From assembly GCA_902555275.1 (NCBI GenBank), contig CACDRY010000001.1:62001-126000 (forward strand): a stretch of DNA of 64,000 bases, given 5' to 3'. Below are positions 28,120 to 38,005 of the stretch, piece after piece; position 1 is the first letter of the stretch; the number at the start of each line of letters is the position of its first letter. This stretch comes from an uncultured Pelagibacteraceae bacterium (GTDB lineage: Bacteria; Pseudomonadota; Alphaproteobacteria; Pelagibacterales; Pelagibacteraceae). The position numbers and the translations under genes were made by a program. The notes beneath the pieces were generated by a model. It did not search any database. It was not told the origin of the DNA and worked only from the letters and a program-made list of their open reading frames with translations.

Positions 28120-29883
28120 CTAATTAAATTTGTAATTCATAATATAATTACTTCCAGTTGTTGCAGTAATATAACTACTTTCTATCCTAGGAAGCACTCT
28201 ATTAAAGAAAAAGTTGGCAGTTTGGATTTTGTCCTCATAAAAATCTTTATTACTCTCATATTCTTTGAAGGAAACTTCTAGAACTTTTAACCAAGCATGC
28301 CCGGTTGCAACTAAACCAAGAACTTTTAAATAGTCATTACATGCTCCACTTGCATCTTCTGGAGAATTTTTTATTTTTTCCTTCATCCAATCAGTAAATT
28401 TTGACAAAATATCAAGATGATAGTTAAGTTGTTTTACAAAAGGCTCGGCTTTTTTGTCAGTAATTTTAATCTCGTCTTTAATTAAGTTTAGATAGTTTTC
28501 AATAATATCGCCATTTTTGTTAATTAATTTTCTGAAGACTAAGTCAGCAGCCTGAACTGAATTTGTTCCCTCATAAATAGGTGTAATTCTATTGTCTCTG
28601 TAGAATTGTTCAATACCTTGATCTTTCGTAAATCCATATCCTCCATGAATTTGCATTGCTTCACTTGTTATCTCCATTGCATTATCTGTGAAAAGCGATT
28701 TAACAACTGGTGTCATTAATGAAACAAGATCTGAGGCTTCTTGTTTTATTTTTTCATCAGAATGATTTAAGCTAACTTCAATTTGTTGAGACAGCCAGAA
28801 ACTCAAGGCTCTTTGTCCCTCTATCATAGACTTCATACTCAAAAGTGACCGTCTAATATCAACGTGATCAATAATAAAATCTGCACCATTATTTGATTTT
28901 GAATTAAATGCCTTACCTTGTTTTCTTTCTTTGGCGTAAGTAAGGGAATTTTGATATGCAATTTCAGAAATGCCTAACCCTTGAATCCCAACAATAATTC
29001 TCTCCAAATTCATCATTGTGAACATAGAGTTAAGGCCTTTATTTTTTGGTCCAATCATATAACCAACAGCATCATCAAAATTTAATACACATGTTGCAGA
29101 TCCCTTAATGCCCATTTTGTTTTCTATTGATCCTGTTGAAACTCCGTTTCTTGGCCCAACTGATCCATCTTTATTTAAAACGAATTTTGGAACTAAAAAT
29201 AAACTGATACCTTTTGTTCCTGCTGGTGAGTCTGTTGATCGAGCTAATACTAAATGAATAATATTTTCTGTTAAATCTTGATCACCTGAAGTAATAAAAA
29301 TTTTTTGACCACTAATTTTGTAAGTTCCATCATTTTGATCTACTGCTTTAGTTTTTAGAAGACCTAAGTCTGTTCCGCATACTGGTTCTGTTAAACACAT
29401 TGTGCCGCTCCATTTACCCTCAACCATTTTAGGTAAATAAGTATTTTTTATTTCATCATCAGCATGCCTTAACAAACAGTTATATGCTCCTATAGTCAAT
29501 TCACTGTAAAGTTTAAAAGATAAACTTGCAGATGATAACATCTCATCAAAGAAAGTGCTTACTGTTTTAGGCATTCCTTGACCACCATATTTCGGATCAC
29601 AAGATAAGGAAATCCATCCATCTTTTATAAATTTTTGATAAGCTTCCTTATATCCTGGCGGTGTTCTAACCACACCATTTTCTAAAACAGCTGGAGTTTC
29701 ATCTCCACTTTTTGCAAGAGGTAAGATTAAGTTTTGAGTAATTTTTGCTGCTTCTTCTAAAATATCTTTAACTAATTCTGTATTAACTTCTTTATATTTT
29801 TCAATTTCATTATATTTTTTATTGTTCCTCAATTTATCAAAGAGAAACATCATATCATCTACTGGTGCGTTATAAGTTGGCAT
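28120..29883 (-). CDS. dmdC: Acyl-CoA dehydrogenase, likely methylmercaptopropionyl-CoA dehydrogenase
   Basis: 587-aa long-form ACAD (MCLTEPVCGTDLGLL; GGYGFTKDQGIEQFYRDNRITPIYEGTN). Confidence 0.78.
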   Translation of the reverse strand: MPTYNAPVDDMMFLFDKLRNNKKYNEIEKYKEVNTELVKDILEEAAKITQNLILPLAKSGDETPAVLENGVVRTPPGYKEAYQKFIKDGWISLSCDPKYGGQGMPKTVSTFFDEMLSSASLSFKLYSELTIGAYNCLLRHADDEIKNTYLPKMVEGKWSGTMCLTEPVCGTDLGLLKTKAVDQNDGTYKISGQKIFITSGDQDLTENIIHLVLARSTDSPAGTKGISLFLVPKFVLNKDGSVGPRNGVSTGSIENKMGIKGSATCVLNFDDAVGYMIGPKNKGLNSMFTMMNLERIIVGIQGLGISEIAYQNSLTYAKERKQGKAFNSKSNNGADFIIDHVDIRRSLLSMKSMIEGQRALSFWLSQQIEVSLNHSDEKIKQEASDLVSLMTPVVKSLFTDNAMEITSEAMQIHGGYGFTKDQGIEQFYRDNRITPIYEGTNSVQAADLVFRKLINKNGDIIENYLNLIKDEIKITDKKAEPFVKQLNYHLDILSKFTDWMKEKIKNSPEDASGACNDYLKVLGLVATGHAWLKVLEVSFKEYESNKDFYEDKIQTANFFFNRVLPRIESSYITATTGSNYIMNYKFN

Positions 29884-29909
29884 AAGTATACTTTAGAATA
29901 AATGTTTAA

Positions 29910-31016
29910 TTATTGCAATTTTGAAATTATCGCATCTCCCATCACTGATGTTGATACTTCTTTCATTCCCTTAGAAATAATGTCTTTAGTTCTAAGACCC
30001 TCATCAAGCACACCTTGAACAGCTTTTTCTAAACTATCTGCCTCTTTATCTAGATCTAAAGAATATCTTAAAGCCATTGCAAAACTCAGTATTGTTGCTA
30101 TTGGATTAGCAATACCTTGACCTGCTATATCGGGTGCTGATCCATGAACTGGCTCATATAAAGATCTCATATTACCGTTTTTATCTTTGGCTCCAAGGGA
30201 CGCAGATGGCAAAAGCCCTAGGGAACCAGTCAACATTGCAGCCTCATCTGATAACATGTCACCAAAAAGATTATCTGTTACTATCACATCAAATTGTTTA
30301 GGATTTCTAACTAACTGCATTGCACAGTTATCTGCTAGCATATGTTTTAATTCTACATCACTATATTCTTTTTCATGAATTGCTTGCACTTCTTCTTTCC
30401 ATAATTGACCTGCCTCCATGACATTCGACTTTTCACAGGAAGTAACTTTATTATTCCTTTTTCTGGCTAGATCAAATGCAACACGGGCTACTCTCTCGAT
30501 TTCACTAGTAGTATAGACATGAGTATTAATTCCTTTTCTTTCACCATTATCAATTGGTTTTATCCCTCTAGGTTCACCAAAGTAAATCCCACCCGTTAAT
30601 TCCCTAACAAAAAGAATATCTAAATTAGAAACAAATTCAGGCTTTAAACTTGAGGCATCAACGAGTTGTTTAAAACAAATTGCAGGTCTCAAATTTGCAA
30701 ATAATTTTAATTCTTTTCTTAATTTTAATAGAGCTCTCTCTGGTTTTTTTGAAAAATCAATATTATCCCATTTTGGTCCACCAACAGCACCCAATATTAC
30801 AGCAGCGCTTTCTTGTGCCTTGTAAAAAGCTTCATCAGTTATTGGAGTTCCATGTTTATCATAAGCAGCACCTCCAACCAAATCTTGGTCAATTTCAAAA
30901 TCCAATGATTTATTTGAGTTGAACCATTCAATTATTTTTTTGACTTCAGCAATTACCTCGGGTCCGATACCATCCCCTGGTAATAGTAAAATTTTTCTTT
31001 TTTTAATTTTAATCAT
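29910..31016 (-). CDS. leuB: 3-isopropylmalate dehydrogenase
   Basis: [39 protein letters not shown]. Confidence 0.97.
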   Translation of the reverse strand: MIKIKKRKILLLPGDGIGPEVIAEVKKIIEWFNSNKSLDFEIDQDLVGGAAYDKHGTPITDEAFYKAQESAAVILGAVGGPKWDNIDFSKKPERALLKLRKELKLFANLRPAICFKQLVDASSLKPEFVSNLDILFVRELTGGIYFGEPRGIKPIDNGERKGINTHVYTTSEIERVARVAFDLARKRNNKVTSCEKSNVMEAGQLWKEEVQAIHEKEYSDVELKHMLADNCAMQLVRNPKQFDVIVTDNLFGDMLSDEAAMLTGSLGLLPSASLGAKDKNGNMRSLYEPVHGSAPDIAGQGIANPIATILSFAMALRYSLDLDKEADSLEKAVQGVLDEGLRTKDIISKGMKEVSTSVMGDAIISKLQ

Positions 31017-31614
31017 TAAATATCCAAGGTTTTGCCTCTTTAATTTTATTTTCGTATGAAACTATTTTTTCAGATTTTTCTAGAGATAACGCAATATCAT
31101 CTAATCCCTCTATTAGACATTTTTTCTTAAATTGATCTATTTCAAATTTTATTTCTTTATTACCAAAACTTATTGTTTGCTCAGGCAAATTTACAGAAAT
31201 TTCCTCTTTTCTATTCGAGTACTCTGAAATTTCTTTGATTTGATCCTCTGAAATTGTAATTGGGAGAATCCCATTCTTAAAACAGTTATTATAAAATATA
31301 TCTGCATAACTTGAACTAATTACACAAGTTATTCCAAAATCCATTAAAGCCCAAGGAGCATGTTCTCTAGAAGAGCCACATCCAAAATTCTTTCCTGCAA
31401 TTAAAATTTTAGAATTATTATACGGACTATTATTTAAAATAAAGTCATCTATCTCTTTACCACTTTGATCATATCTCATTTCAAAAAATAAATTTTTTCC
31501 TAGTCCAGTTCTTTTTATGGTTTTTAAAAACTGTTTAGGAATTATCATGTCTGTATCTATATTGACGATAGGTAGATAAGCTGGAATACTTTTTATTGAT
31601 ATAAATTTATTCAT
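31009..31614 (-). CDS. leuD: 3-isopropylmalate dehydratase small subunit
   Basis: [28 protein letters not shown]. Confidence 0.96.
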   Translation of the reverse strand: MNKFISIKSIPAYLPIVNIDTDMIIPKQFLKTIKRTGLGKNLFFEMRYDQSGKEIDDFILNNSPYNNSKILIAGKNFGCGSSREHAPWALMDFGITCVISSSYADIFYNNCFKNGILPITISEDQIKEISEYSNRKEEISVNLPEQTISFGNKEIKFEIDQFKKKCLIEGLDDIALSLEKSEKIVSYENKIKEAKPWIFND

Positions 31615-33018
31615 TTAATTTTGGTATTTTCTAACATCATCTAAGTTTCCAGAAATTGCAGCTGCTGCAGCCATTGCTGGACTAACTAAATGTGTTCTAC
31701 CACCTCTTCCCTGTCTACCCTCAAAATTTCTATTAGAGGTAGATGCACATCTTTCTTCAGGTTTAAGCTTATCCGCATTCATTGCTAGACACATTGAACA
31801 GCCTGGCTCTCTCCATTCAAAGCCTGATTCTAAAAATATTTTATCCAGACCCTCTTGCTCTGCTTGTTCTTTAACTAAACCAGAACCTGGAACAATCATT
31901 GCATGTACATGTGATGCAACTTTTTTATCTTTTAATATTTTAGCTGCCTCTCTTATATCTTCTATTCTCCCGTTAGTGCAGCTTCCTATAAAAACTTTAT
32001 CAATCTTAATATCTTGAATATTCGTATTTGGTTTTAATCCCATATAATTTAATGATCTGTTAATTGAATTTTTTCTATCTGGGTCAGTTTCACTTTCAGG
32101 ATTGGGAACTTTACCGTCTATTTCAACCACATCCTGGGGAGATGTTCCCCAAGTTACCATTGGCTTAATTTGAGATCCATCTAACGTTAATTCTTTATCA
32201 AAGTTTGCATCCTTATCAGATTTTAATGTATGCCAATATTCTAAAGCTTTTTCCCAGTTTTCTCCTTTTGGTGACATTGGTTTACCTTTTAAATATTGGA
32301 AAATCTTTTCATCTGGTTGAATTAATCCTGCTCTTGCCCCACCTTCAATCGTCATGTTGCAAATCGTCATTCTTTGTTCAACACTTAGATTAGATATAAG
32401 GTTACCGGCATACTCAATCACATAACCAGTACCACCAGCTGTTCCTATTTTTCCAATTATCTGCAAGATGACATCCTTTGATGTTACGCCAATAGGTAAT
32501 GAACCATTTACGCTAATTCTAAAGTTTTTTGATTTTTTTTGAACTAAAGTTTGTGTTGCTAAAACGTGTTCTACTTCTGAAGTTCCAATACCAAAAGCTA
32601 AAGCTCCAAATGCTCCATGAGTTGCAGTATGACTATCACCACAAACAATAATATTTCCAGGCTGTGTAAAACCTTGTTCAGGCCCTATGATATGGACAAT
32701 GCCTTGTCTTTTATCATCCATTCCAAAAATCTCTACTCCAAATTCCTTACAGTTTTTGTTCAAAGTTTCAACTTGAATTCTCGAGTCTTCATCTGCAATA
32801 CCTTTTGACCTGTCAGTTGTTGGAACGTTATGATCTGCAACAGCAAGAGTTAGTTTAGGGTGTCTTACTTTTCTGTTTGAATTTCTTAAACCTTCAAATG
32901 CTTGAGGGCTTGTAACTTCATGAATCAAATGTCTATCTACAAACAAAAGTGATGTACCATCAGGTTGTTCATCAACTAGATGATCGTTCCAAATTTTATC
33001 GTAAGTTGTAAAAGGCAT
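31615..33018 (-). CDS. leuC: 3-isopropylmalate dehydratase large subunit
   Basis: Aconitase-family signatures ([40 protein letters not shown]). Confidence 0.97.
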   Translation of the reverse strand: MPFTTYDKIWNDHLVDEQPDGTSLLFVDRHLIHEVTSPQAFEGLRNSNRKVRHPKLTLAVADHNVPTTDRSKGIADEDSRIQVETLNKNCKEFGVEIFGMDDKRQGIVHIIGPEQGFTQPGNIIVCGDSHTATHGAFGALAFGIGTSEVEHVLATQTLVQKKSKNFRISVNGSLPIGVTSKDVILQIIGKIGTAGGTGYVIEYAGNLISNLSVEQRMTICNMTIEGGARAGLIQPDEKIFQYLKGKPMSPKGENWEKALEYWHTLKSDKDANFDKELTLDGSQIKPMVTWGTSPQDVVEIDGKVPNPESETDPDRKNSINRSLNYMGLKPNTNIQDIKIDKVFIGSCTNGRIEDIREAAKILKDKKVASHVHAMIVPGSGLVKEQAEQEGLDKIFLESGFEWREPGCSMCLAMNADKLKPEERCASTSNRNFEGRQGRGGRTHLVSPAMAAAAAISGNLDDVRKYQN

Positions 33019-33029
33019 TTAGAAAAAAA

Positions 33030-33572
33030 TTATTTTTTCTGTTCTTGATTTTCTTTCGGTTCTTCTGTTTTTACAGGCTCTGCTTTAACTTCTTCTTTAG
33101 GAGCTTCTGCTTTAACTTCTTCTTTAGGAGCTTCTGTTTGAGGATCAGTTGATGGCATTACGTTTTCCTCAGTAACCTCATTAATTTTAGTTTCTAAATC
33201 AATACCAATCGTCTTCTTAATTTTTTCAGCTATTCTAGCAGATTTACCAGTTCTATCTCTTAGATAGTATAATTTTGCTCTTCTTACTTTTCCTGATCTT
33301 ACAACTTTTATTGTATCAACAATTGGGCTATATAATGCAAAAGTTCTTTCTACTCCCTCACCAAAAGAAATTTTTCTAACAGTAAAAGATGAATTGATAT
33401 CTCTACTCTTTTTTGCGATACATACACCTTCAAAATATTGAATTCTGTCTCTTTTACCCTCTGTTATCCTAACCCCAACTTTAACGATGTCTCCAGGAAA
33501 AAAATCAGGATGTTTTCTCTCAGATATAATCTTGTTTAAATTTGATCTGTTTATTTCTTCAATATTTTTCAT
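33030..33572 (-). CDS. rplS: Ribosomal protein L19 with extended repeat-containing C-terminus
   Basis: L19 core ([32 protein letters not shown]) plus a [23 protein letters not shown] tail. Confidence 0.95.
   Translation of the reverse strand: MKNIEEINRSNLNKIISERKHPDFFPGDIVKVGVRITEGKRDRIQYFEGVCIAKKSRDINSSFTVRKISFGEGVERTFALYSPIVDTIKVVRSGKVRRAKLYYLRDRTGKSARIAEKIKKTIGIDLETKINEVTEENVMPSTDPQTEAPKEEVKAEAPKEEVKAEPVKTEEPKENQEQKK
33081..33134. repeat. Two 27-bp tandem copies inside the rplS 3' end (unit tgctttaacttcttctttaggagcttc)
   Basis: 33081-33107, repeated at 33108-33134 with small differences; encodes the 9-aa unit EAPKEEVKA. Confidence 0.8.
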
Positions 33573-33573
33573 T

Positions 33574-34257
33574 TTAATTTTTCTTATATTTTTGCCACAA
33601 GTCTGGTCTTCGGTCGCGTGTTATAGCCTCAGATTGGGATAAACGCCAGTCTTTAATTTTGGCGTGATCACCTGAAATTAGCACATTTGGGACCTTTTTT
33701 TCCTCCCAAACTTGAGGTTTTGTGAATTGTGGATATTCAAGAAGGCCATTCTCAAAACTCTCATCTCTTGAGGAATTAATATTACCTAGAATTCCTGGAA
33801 TAAATCTTAAAATAGAGTCTGTTACAACAAATGCAGCAACCTCACCCCCTGACAATATAAAGTCACCAATGCTAATCTCTTCAATATCTCTACTTTCTAG
33901 TATTCTCTCATCTACTCCTTCGAAGTGTCCACAAATTAAATTGATTGTTTTTTCACTCGAAAACTCTCTTGCAAGTTTAGAATTAAAAACTTTTCCTCTT
34001 GGACTTAAATAAAGGGTCTTTTCTTTAGCCTTGATATTTGCATCTAATGAATTTGCCAAAACATCTGCTTTCATAATCATTCCATTCCCTCCACCATAAG
34101 GAGTATCGTCAACAGTTTTATGTTTATCTAAAGCATAATCTCTTATGTTTACTGTTTCTAAATCCCATTCTTTTCCTTTTGACTTTCCAAAAAGGCCTTT
34201 ACTCAAATAACCAGGAAAATATTCAGGATACAACGTAAATACTCTAGACAAAAACAT
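33574..34257 (-). CDS. trmD: tRNA (guanine-N1)-methyltransferase; start moved to [16 protein letters not shown]
   Basis: TrmD knot motif ([28 protein letters not shown]); the ORF-track 5' extension to 34497 is an out-of-frame reading of the rpsP repeat tail. Confidence 0.95.
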   Translation of the reverse strand: MFLSRVFTLYPEYFPGYLSKGLFGKSKGKEWDLETVNIRDYALDKHKTVDDTPYGGGNGMIMKADVLANSLDANIKAKEKTLYLSPRGKVFNSKLAREFSSEKTINLICGHFEGVDERILESRDIEEISIGDFILSGGEVAAFVVTDSILRFIPGILGNINSSRDESFENGLLEYPQFTKPQVWEEKKVPNVLISGDHAKIKDWRLSQSEAITRDRRPDLWQKYKKN

Positions 34258-34261
34258 TATT

Positions 34262-34732
34262 CTATTTAGCTTCTTCCTTCGGAGCTTCTGTTTTAGCTTC
34301 TTCCTTCGGAGCTTCTGTTTTAGCTTCTTCTTTTGGTGCCTCTGCTTTTGGAGCTTCTGTTTTAGCTTCTTCCTTCGGAGCTTCTGTTTTAGGAGCATCT
34401 GCTTTAGCTTCGCCACCCTCATCAGTTTTCTTTCTATCTTTTTTTGGAATTGCTTTTTGAGGATTATTACCTTTTGCTGGCATAGGCATAATCTCATTTT
34501 CTCCTAATAATCTTGCAACTCTAGTTGTTGGTTGTGCCCCTTGACCCAGCCAATACTTAACTCTCTCAACATCTAATCCCATTCTTTCTTTTTTTTCTCT
34601 CGGAATTAGAGGATTAAAAAAACCTAATTTTTCTATAAATCTTCCATCTCTTGGAAATCTACTATCAGCAACCACTATCTTATAAACTGGTCTCTTCTTA
34701 GTTCCTCCCATTGATAAACGCATTTTTAACAT
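34262..34732 (-). CDS. rpsP: Ribosomal protein S16 with long low-complexity C-terminal tail
   Basis: [41 protein letters not shown] is the S16 core; tail of EAPKEEAKT repeats. Confidence 0.95.
   Translation of the reverse strand: MLKMRLSMGGTKKRPVYKIVVADSRFPRDGRFIEKLGFFNPLIPREKKERMGLDVERVKYWLGQGAQPTTRVARLLGENEIMPMPAKGNNPQKAIPKKDRKKTDEGGEAKADAPKTEAPKEEAKTEAPKAEAPKEEAKTEAPKEEAKTEAPKEEAK
34266..34388. repeat. 27-bp tandem/near-tandem repeat inside the rpsP 3' end (unit ttagcttcttccttcggagcttctgtt)
   Basis: Exact copies at 34266-34292, 34293-34319 and 34362-34388; degenerate copy at 34320-34346. Confidence 0.9.
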
Positions 34733-34744
34733 TTGTTCTCCTAT

Positions 34745-36103
34745 TTATTTTAATTGATTAAAAAGTTCTGGTGGTATGCCTTTATCCATCATCCCTTTTG
34801 TATTTCCTTTGGACATTTTTTTCATCATTTCTGACATCATCTTAAATTGCTTAAGCAATTTATTGATAGTGGCTACGTCTGTTCCTGAGCCATTAGCAAT
34901 TCTTTTTTTTCTAGAACCATCTATAATCTTTGGGTTTTCACGCTCTTTTTTAGTCATAGATAATATTACCGCCTCGTTTTGAGTAATTATTTTTTCATCC
35001 ACTCCAGCTTGATCCATTTGAGATTTAACTTTTGAAACACCAGGCAAAAAAGACATTATACCTTCAATACCACCCATTTTTTTCATTTGTCTTAGCTGAG
35101 TAAGATAATCCTCTAACGAGAACTGACCTTTTTTTAATTTTTCCTCTGTTTTTTTTAATTTTTCTTCATCTAGATCTTCTGCAGCCTTTTCAACAAGGGA
35201 AACAATATCTCCCATACCTAAAATTCTATTGGCAATTCTGTCTGGGTGAAAAATTTCAAAATTTTCTATCTTTTCACCAACTCCTAAAAATTTAATTGGA
35301 ACATCTGCAACATATTTCATACTTAATGCTGCTCCACCTCTTCCATCGCCATCTGATCTTGTAAGAATAATACCTGTCAGATTAACAGTACTTTTAAATT
35401 CTTTAGCAACATTAGCTGCTACTTGGCCAGTCAAAGAATCTGCGACAAGAATTGTTTCTGAAGGATTTATAATACTTTCAATTTGTTTAATCTCACTCAT
35501 CATTTGTAAATCAATCTGAGTTCTTCCGGCTGTATCAAATAGAATTACATCTGCTCCATTAAGATTAGCAGCACTAATCGCTCTTCTACAAATATCTGCA
35601 GGAAGTTGATCTTTGATGACTGGAAGCGTTATTATATTATTTTGCTCACCCAAAAGTCTTAGTTGCTCTTGTGCAGCAGGTCTGTAAACGTCTAGACTAG
35701 CCATCATAACTTTTTTCTTTTTGTTAGCCTCTAAAAATCTTGCTAACTTAGCTGTAGTGGTAGTTTTTCCAGAACCCTGTAACCCAACTAACATCACTGG
35801 AACAGGAGGTACTGCATTTAATTCAATATCAGAATTTTTATCCCCTAAGAAAGAAATTAACTCATCGTTAACAACTTTAACTACCATCTGTCCTGGTGAA
35901 GTAGACCTAATGATCTCTTGACCAAGAGCTTTGGGTTTCACTCTATTTATAAATTCTTTTACAACTTCTAAAGATACATCCGCTTCTAAAAGAGCAAGCC
36001 TAATCTCTCTTAAACCCTCATCTACTTGCTTTTCATCAAGCGAAGGCGCCTTTTTTAAAGAAGAAAATATTTCTTCAAATTTATTTGTTAAATTTTCAAA
36101 CAT
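34745..36103 (-). CDS. ffh: Signal recognition particle protein Ffh; start at MFENLTNKFEEIF
   Basis: GLQGSGKTTTTAKLA and DTAGR GTPase motifs; Met-rich M domain. The ORF-track start at 36127 lies within the structured upstream RNA. Confidence 0.96.
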   Translation of the reverse strand: MFENLTNKFEEIFSSLKKAPSLDEKQVDEGLREIRLALLEADVSLEVVKEFINRVKPKALGQEIIRSTSPGQMVVKVVNDELISFLGDKNSDIELNAVPPVPVMLVGLQGSGKTTTTAKLARFLEANKKKKVMMASLDVYRPAAQEQLRLLGEQNNIITLPVIKDQLPADICRRAISAANLNGADVILFDTAGRTQIDLQMMSEIKQIESIINPSETILVADSLTGQVAANVAKEFKSTVNLTGIILTRSDGDGRGGAALSMKYVADVPIKFLGVGEKIENFEIFHPDRIANRILGMGDIVSLVEKAAEDLDEEKLKKTEEKLKKGQFSLEDYLTQLRQMKKMGGIEGIMSFLPGVSKVKSQMDQAGVDEKIITQNEAVILSMTKKERENPKIIDGSRKKRIANGSGTDVATINKLLKQFKMMSEMMKKMSKGNTKGMMDKGIPPELFNQLK

Positions 36104-36117
36104 AATCACATCCAGCA

Positions 36118-36213
36118 AGTATCGCACCAGTGGGCGAACTCTCGCTGACTGGTGTCGATCTCTTTGTTACCAAAGACACCGCAAATTGCTGTATTTTGCG
36201 GAAACGGCGATAA
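36118..36213 (-). ncRNA. Candidate structured RNA / cis-regulatory leader upstream of ffh
   Basis: On the minus strand: hairpin CCGCAAA..TTTGCGG (36201-36179), hairpin CTTTG-GTAA-CAAAG with a GNRA loop (36175-36162), bipartite hairpin CACCAGT/ACTGGTG with inner GCGA/TCGC (36154-36125), closing pairing TATCGC/GCGATA (36212-36207 with 36125-36120). Confidence 0.6.
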
Positions 36214-36263
36214 ACTATAATAGAGGTTCAAAATGTCAATAAATAAGTTAAATACTGAAGTAT

Positions 36264-37088
36264 ATGGAATTTAAAGCTTTTAAAATGGATGGTCTTGGAA
36301 ATGATTTTGTAATTATTGATAATAGGTCAAATAATATGAAATTAAACAAGGATCAAATTATTAAAATTTGCGATCGAAACTTTATTGGTTGTGACCAACT
36401 AGTCTATATTAACAACAGTGATAATGCTGATGCTGATCTAGAGTTTTATAATTCTGATGGTTCGGCAGCTGACGCATGTGGAAACGGTACAAGATGTGTA
36501 GCCTTTTTATTATCAAAAGAAAAAAATACAAAAAATATAAGCGTTCAAGTAGCATCAAAACAGTTGAATTCAAAGTTACTTGATGATGGTCAAGTCGAAA
36601 CAATAATCGGTGTACCAAAAACTAATTGGAATGAAATTCCTTTATCTAAAAAACTAAACACTAAAAATTTAGGAATTATTATAGAAGATAACAATAACCA
36701 AGCAGTGAGTGGCGGTATAGCTATTAACGTAGGTAATCCTCATGCTATTTTTTTTGTAAATGATGTAGAAAATTTCAATTTAGAAAAAATTGGACCCGAG
36801 ATCGAAAATCATGAATTTTTTCCGGAAAAATGTAATTTCACCCTTGCTCAAAAATTAAATGAAAATCATTATAAAATTAAAGTTTGGGAAAGAGGTGCAG
36901 GTTTAACAAAAGCATGTGGAACTGCTGCGTGCGCAACAGCAGTGGCTGCAAATTTAGAAAAATTAGAAAATTCTAGAACTGAAATTGAATTCAGTTTAGG
37001 AAAATTAATAATTTCTATTGATGAAAGTCAACAAATTCATATGAAAGGACCTGTATCTAGTATCAGAGAAATAGATATAAATATCTAA
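36264..37088 (+). CDS. dapF: Diaminopimelate epimerase
   Basis: KMDGLGNDFVIIDNR; DACGNGTRCVA; KACGTAACATAVAA active-site cysteines. Confidence 0.97.
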   Translation: MEFKAFKMDGLGNDFVIIDNRSNNMKLNKDQIIKICDRNFIGCDQLVYINNSDNADADLEFYNSDGSAADACGNGTRCVAFLLSKEKNTKNISVQVASKQLNSKLLDDGQVETIIGVPKTNWNEIPLSKKLNTKNLGIIIEDNNNQAVSGGIAINVGNPHAIFFVNDVENFNLEKIGPEIENHEFFPEKCNFTLAQKLNENHYKIKVWERGAGLTKACGTAACATAVAANLEKLENSRTEIEFSLGKLIISIDESQQIHMKGPVSSIREIDINI

Positions 37089-38005
37089 TGGGTATTTTCG
37101 AAAAGTTTAAATTAGGTTTTAAAAAAAGTGCTGATAATATTTCCTCAGGGCTTAGAAATATAATAGTAAAAAAGGAAATTGATGATGAAACATTAAACAA
37201 AATAGAGGAATTTTTGATTAGTTCTGATGTTGGCATTGACGCTTCAGCTGAAATAAAAAATATTATCTCTCAGAAAAAAATTGATCCTAAGAAAAATGCG
37301 GTTGAGGAAATAAATGCTATTTTAAAAGAATATATTTTAGAGTTAATGATACCCTTAGAAAGAAAAGATTTTTTTGAAAATAAAGAAAATTTAAACGTAA
37401 CATTAATTTCTGGTGTAAATGGGGTAGGTAAGACGACCACTATCGGTAAAATTGGTAAAATATTTAAAGATAACGGCTCAGAAGTAATATTTTCTGCTTG
37501 TGATACCTTTAGGGCAGCAGCAATAGAGCAATTAGAGTCTTGGTCTGATAAGATTGGAGCGTCAATTATCAAATCAAATCCAGGGTCTGACCCTGCTTCA
37601 GTAGCTTACAAAGCGATAGAATATGCAAAAAACAACAATATTAAACGGGTACTAATTGATACCGCTGGCAGATTGCAAAATAAGAAAAATTTAATGGATG
37701 AATTCAAAAAAATTGCAAATGTTATAAAAAAAACAGATGAAAGCGCACCTCATGATGTTGTTTTAGTTCTAGATGCAACCTCCGGGCAAAATATAATAAA
37801 TCAACTTGAAGAATTTGATAAAATTATAAAAATTACCGGTTTAATTATGACAAAACTTGATGGGACAGCAAAAGGAGGAGTACTAATTGCAATTTCAAAA
37901 AAATATAAGGTTCCAATTTTAGGCCTTGGACTTGGAGAAAAAGAAGACGATTTACAAATTTTCAATGCTGAACAATTTGCAGATGCATTTACTCAATTTA
38001 ATTAA
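37088..38005 (+). CDS. ftsY: SRP receptor FtsY
   Basis: GVNGVGKTTTIGKIG, DTAGRLQNK, TKLDGTAKGG. Confidence 0.96.
   Translation: MGIFEKFKLGFKKSADNISSGLRNIIVKKEIDDETLNKIEEFLISSDVGIDASAEIKNIISQKKIDPKKNAVEEINAILKEYILELMIPLERKDFFENKENLNVTLISGVNGVGKTTTIGKIGKIFKDNGSEVIFSACDTFRAAAIEQLESWSDKIGASIIKSNPGSDPASVAYKAIEYAKNNNIKRVLIDTAGRLQNKKNLMDEFKKIANVIKKTDESAPHDVVLVLDATSGQNIINQLEEFDKIIKITGLIMTKLDGTAKGGVLIAISKKYKVPILGLGLGEKEDDLQIFNAEQFADAFTQFN

Noticed and set aside
34266-34388. Direct repeats considered as a CRISPR array
   Set aside because: Repeats are directly tandem or in-frame coding with no unique spacers, inside the rpsP CDS; no cas genes.
34258-34497. 80-aa K/Q/R-rich N-terminal extension of TrmD in the ORF track
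   Set aside because: It is the rpsP repeat tail read in another frame; the natural TrmD start [16 protein letters not shown] lies just after the rpsP stop.
36104-36127. 8-aa N-terminal extension of Ffh (MRYLLDVI)
   Set aside because: Ffh normally starts MFxNLTxKF; the extension lies inside the structured leader RNA.
36104-36263. Intergenic structure considered as 4.5S SRP RNA, tRNA or tmRNA
   Set aside because: The conserved SRP GGUCAGG...GGAAGCAGCC apical motif was not found; no tRNA cloverleaf with TTCRA arm/CCA pattern; size and motifs do not fit tmRNA.
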